Assembly (NCBI GenBank): GCA_016110215.1
Contig: JADWQD010000002.1
Coordinates: 1,178,001-1,242,000 of the forward strand
Direction of reading: 5' to 3'
DNA from: Capronia americana
Taxonomy: Eukaryota > Ascomycota > Eurotiomycetes > Chaetothyriales > Herpotrichiellaceae
Length of the DNA: 64,000 nt
The stretch's first letter is position 1, and the number at the start of each line of letters is the position of its first letter. A model generated the notes under the pieces. That model was not told the origin of the DNA, searched no databases, and saw nothing but the letters and a program-made list of their open reading frames with translations. Positions 61,962-64,000 of the stretch are shown here, one piece after another. The position numbers and the translations under genes were made by a program.

Positions 61962-62450
61962 ACGCAGTGACCAGCGAGCCACTCACCGGAGTACAGTACT
62001 GCCCACCTCCAGTTAGTTTAAATCTGAATCAATAATATACTGTTCTGATACTGTGCTAAGTATCTAATGCTGTTCTCGTGCTGTATTGATGCTGTTCTAA
62101 TGCTGTATCGTAGTTCTTAAATCTATGAGAATTCTCATAGCGTTAATGCTGTCCTGATGCTGTCCTATTGGTCTTACTACATAGTATTAGACCGATATAT
62201 TTCACCTAACATTCTTAAGAAGCACGAATTTCGCCTAAACTGGTAAGAGCTGTTTCTTACGCCAAGTGTTCTGAAGGGGGAGACGCTAAGATGAGTCTAA
62301 AGTGAATGTCGACCAGTGGCTATCCCAAATCACGGCCCGCACACCCAGCCTGCTGTAATAAAAATGACGCCCTCAATAAAACAAGAGCACCGCTCAATTG
62401 CAACTTCACTCTCATGCGAAAGTCGACTCCGTCCCTCACTCACGCATGCT
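61962..62450. other. A/T-rich convergent intergenic region with repeats and palindromes
   Basis: About 490 bases between two converging genes, clearly lower in GC than its flanks. It holds the TGCTGT repeat block and three nearby palindromic elements. No gene. Confidence 0.7.
62035..62165. repeat. Degenerate repeats of TGCTGT[TC]CT-type units with an 18-base perfect palindrome inside
   Basis: The block is built from variants of ATGCTGTTCTGATGCTGT. It is interrupted by CTATGAGAATTCTCATAG (62123-62140), which is a perfect palindrome. Further palindromic pieces follow: GGTCT...AGACC around 62170-62193 and TTCTTAAGAA at 62212-62221. Confidence 0.75.
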
Positions 62451-64000
62451 TCAGCCATCATCAGCAGCCCGACGTTCCTTCCGGATTTTCCTTCTGGCTT
62501 CCTTCTTGCACGCCCGACAATACACCACGCCACAGCCGGTCCGACATTCCACAGCGTGAAATGACTTCAGGCTGCTGGCCGCTTTCAATTTCTTCAATCT
62601 AGACTCAGGGTGCGGCTCGCCTTCTTCATCTGTCTCTTGGGCCTTCCACTTTGCAAACTTCTGCTCCAGGGCCTCCTTCCCAAGTTGTCCTTCTCCATCG
62701 TTACTGCAATATTTCACCCGGAAAGCCTCCAGTTCGGCATCGTCATCCCATACCTTCGTCTTCTTAAAGCAACCCATACATTCGATTTCCAAGGTAGGAT
62801 CGGTCGCAGGACGTACGCCAGCCAGCCAAAATGGAGGAATCCGGTCTTTTCCGAACTCATAGAAATGGTGGCGGCATCCCCAGATATCAGTCGAATCGTC
62901 TGAGGGCTCACTCCCCAAATCCAGATCCCTGCCCTCCCAGTCAAATTCGTCAGGGTCGTCTAAGTTCTCGACGCGCTGAGTTTGCTCGGTAGCAGTAGCT
63001 GCAGAGTCAAGAGTGTCTGGGAGCGGCTCCGATGCCGTTGTCTCAGCTGTAACGACAGCAGTCGCTGGCTGGGGTGAAGGAGGTGTGTCGATTTGTGTAC
63101 CCTGTTGGGTGGCGACAGCTTCCTGAGTTGCGACAGCTTCCTGACCGTTGGATGTATCTGGGTGCAATGTGGTGAGTGTTTCAGGCGGGCCGGTGATAAC
63201 GACATCCATATCAGTAGGCGACATATCCGTGTGGCTTCTCGTCAGCAGGTCAGTCATCCCCATCTCAGCCCGAGGAGGACCAACTGGCCCTGTCTCAGGT
63301 ACCCGGCCAACGATAGATGGAGCGACATCCGGATCGATGGCAGAGCCGCTTGTGTCCGCCGTGTCTCTGGAGCCTAGTCCAGGGCCGTTTCGCAAAGTGT
63401 TGAGAGCATCTGCGACGTCACGTTCAAGCTCCGAATGAGTCGTCAGAATATTTGTTGCTGGCTCCAGCTCCGTCGCCTCAGCCGCAGGCACAGTTGTAGG
63501 GCTCTCCTCGTCTGACTCGACGTCCTCGTCGGCTCCGTCAGAATAGTTCCCTTGGTTTCTTGCGGTACGGCAAGGCTTCTGGTAGCAAGCATTCATGGGT
63601 CGCTGGCAATCCCAGCACCAGTGGGCACCGCACTGACATCTCACATGAGGGCATCCATCTGCATCCCCATATTTGTTAGCAAGTCTGCAACCCAGGCATT
63701 TCCAAGAGAAAAGGAAAGGGCAGAACTCACACATTTTCATCACACCAGTGCCGCATCGTGGGCAAAGCTTGTAGTGAAAGGTTTTGAGGATGAATTTCCG
63801 CGAATCCTCCATGTCGCAGGTATGTTCATCACCTGCATGCAGCTTACATTTTGTGCAGACCACGGTGGTACAGACGTGGCACGAGACCTTGGTGTCGTTT
63901 GGGTTGAACATTCGAGGAGGGAGGAAGGTGGAGCAGGTGGGAACAGGGCAGTAGAGGGGATCCACCGTGTTCATGCGTTCGTCGTACTTTTGCTTGTACT
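62451..64000 (-). CDS. RBR-type (RING-IBR-RING-like) E3 ubiquitin ligase, 5' end outside window
   Basis: The minus-strand frame is open to the window edge (reading YKQKYDERMNTVDPLYC), so the gene starts beyond 64000 and RING1 is not visible. The IBR domain follows: YCPVPTCSTFLPP, then CHVCTTVVCTKCKLHAGDEHTC. The next ring-like element is LCPRCGTGVMKM then GCPHVRCQCGAHWCWDC, the RING2/Rcat pattern with the candidate catalytic Cys in HWCWDC's neighbourhood. A 72-nt intron (63730-63659; GTGAGT, TTGCTAAC, GCAG) interrupts this element. It is in frame with no stop, so retention would insert 24 residues with three extra Cys. A long acidic Ser/Thr/Pro region follows, and a C-terminal Cys-rich end (IECMGCFKK, VECRTGCGVVYCRACKK). 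RBR ligases transfer ubiquitin via a Cys thioester. Confidence 0.85.
   Translation of the reverse strand, partial: YKQKYDERMNTVDPLYCPVPTCSTFLPPRMFNPNDTKVSCHVCTTVVCTKCKLHAGDEHTCDMEDSRKFILKTFHYKLCPRCGTGVMKMCEFCPFLFSWKCLGCRLANKYGDADGCPHVRCQCGAHWCWDCQRPMNACYQKPCRTARNQGNYSDGADEDVESDEESPTTVPAAEATELEPATNILTTHSELERDVADALNTLRNGPGLGSRDTADTSGSAIDPDVAPSIVGRVPETGPVGPPRAEMGMTDLLTRSHTDMSPTDMDVVITGPPETLTTLHPDTSNGQEAVATQEAVATQQGTQIDTPPSPQPATAVVTAETTASEPLPDTLDSAATATEQTQRVENLDDPDEFDWEGRDLDLGSEPSDDSTDIWGCRHHFYEFGKDRIPPFWLAGVRPATDPTLEIECMGCFKKTKVWDDDAELEAFRVKYCSNDGEGQLGKEALEQKFAKWKAQETDEEGEPHPESRLKKLKAASSLKSFHAVECRTGCGVVYCRACKKEARRKIRKERRAADDG

Overview
The window is nuclear DNA from a filamentous ascomycete (Pezizomycotina). 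The evidence is short introns (about 47-150 nt) with GT..AG ends and CTRAC/TACTAAC-like branch sites, and families largely confined to such fungi: HET, Zn2Cys6 regulators, SLS1, NT-C2, DUF3074 and short MC-start Cys-rich proteins. Base composition is close to 50-53% GC apart from a few AT-rich spacers. I cannot place the organism below subphylum. No tRNA, rRNA, CRISPR array or intact transposon was seen.

Layout. 0-8 kb: the 3' end of a HET-domain gene, mitochondrial SLS1, an NT-C2 protein whose first two coding exons are only 13 and 17 nt, and mitochondrial NADH-cytochrome b5 reductase (MCR1). 8-12.4 kb: a gene-poor stretch with no recognisable gene. 12.4-20.3 kb: an orphan protein, a DUF3074 (START-like) coiled-coil protein, an FAD-dependent amine oxidoreductase and a SIMPL-domain protein. 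20.9-24.2 kb: three small uncharacterised genes, two of which share an N-terminal MCxI...YxCxxC layout. 25.3-28.7 kb: a VOC-fold protein, a CMP/dCMP deaminase-like protein and a small C2H2 regulator. 30.2-35.5 kb: an ABCG half-transporter divergent from a Zn2Cys6 regulator. 36-44.2 kb: a secreted Cys-rich protein, a glycine-zipper protein, a four-TM protein, a GST and an NmrA-like protein. 45.3-47 kb: a broken gene that joins a tandem array of Cys2His2-like modules to a DEDD-exonuclease-like region. 47.8-55.1 kb: an MFS sugar porter divergent from a GH51 arabinofuranosidase, followed by a large regulator with both a C2H2 and a Zn2Cys6 domain. 55.5-64 kb: a chromate transporter, a methyltransferase, a second four-TM protein, a secreted orphan protein, and an RBR-type E3 ligase that runs off the right edge.

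Most multi-exon models here were assembled by hand from splice sites. Each was accepted only when intron phases matched and the joined protein made sense, so they are more complete than single open frames. The strongest functional groupings are the sugar porter/arabinofuranosidase pair (pentose use) and the ABCG transporter/regulator pair (export and its control). Both groupings are inferred from gene order. The main candidates for undescribed biology are the Cys2His2-repeat/exonuclease-like locus and the small Cys-rich genes at 21-24 kb. The two four-TM paralogues share a conserved intron position and are a further lead.
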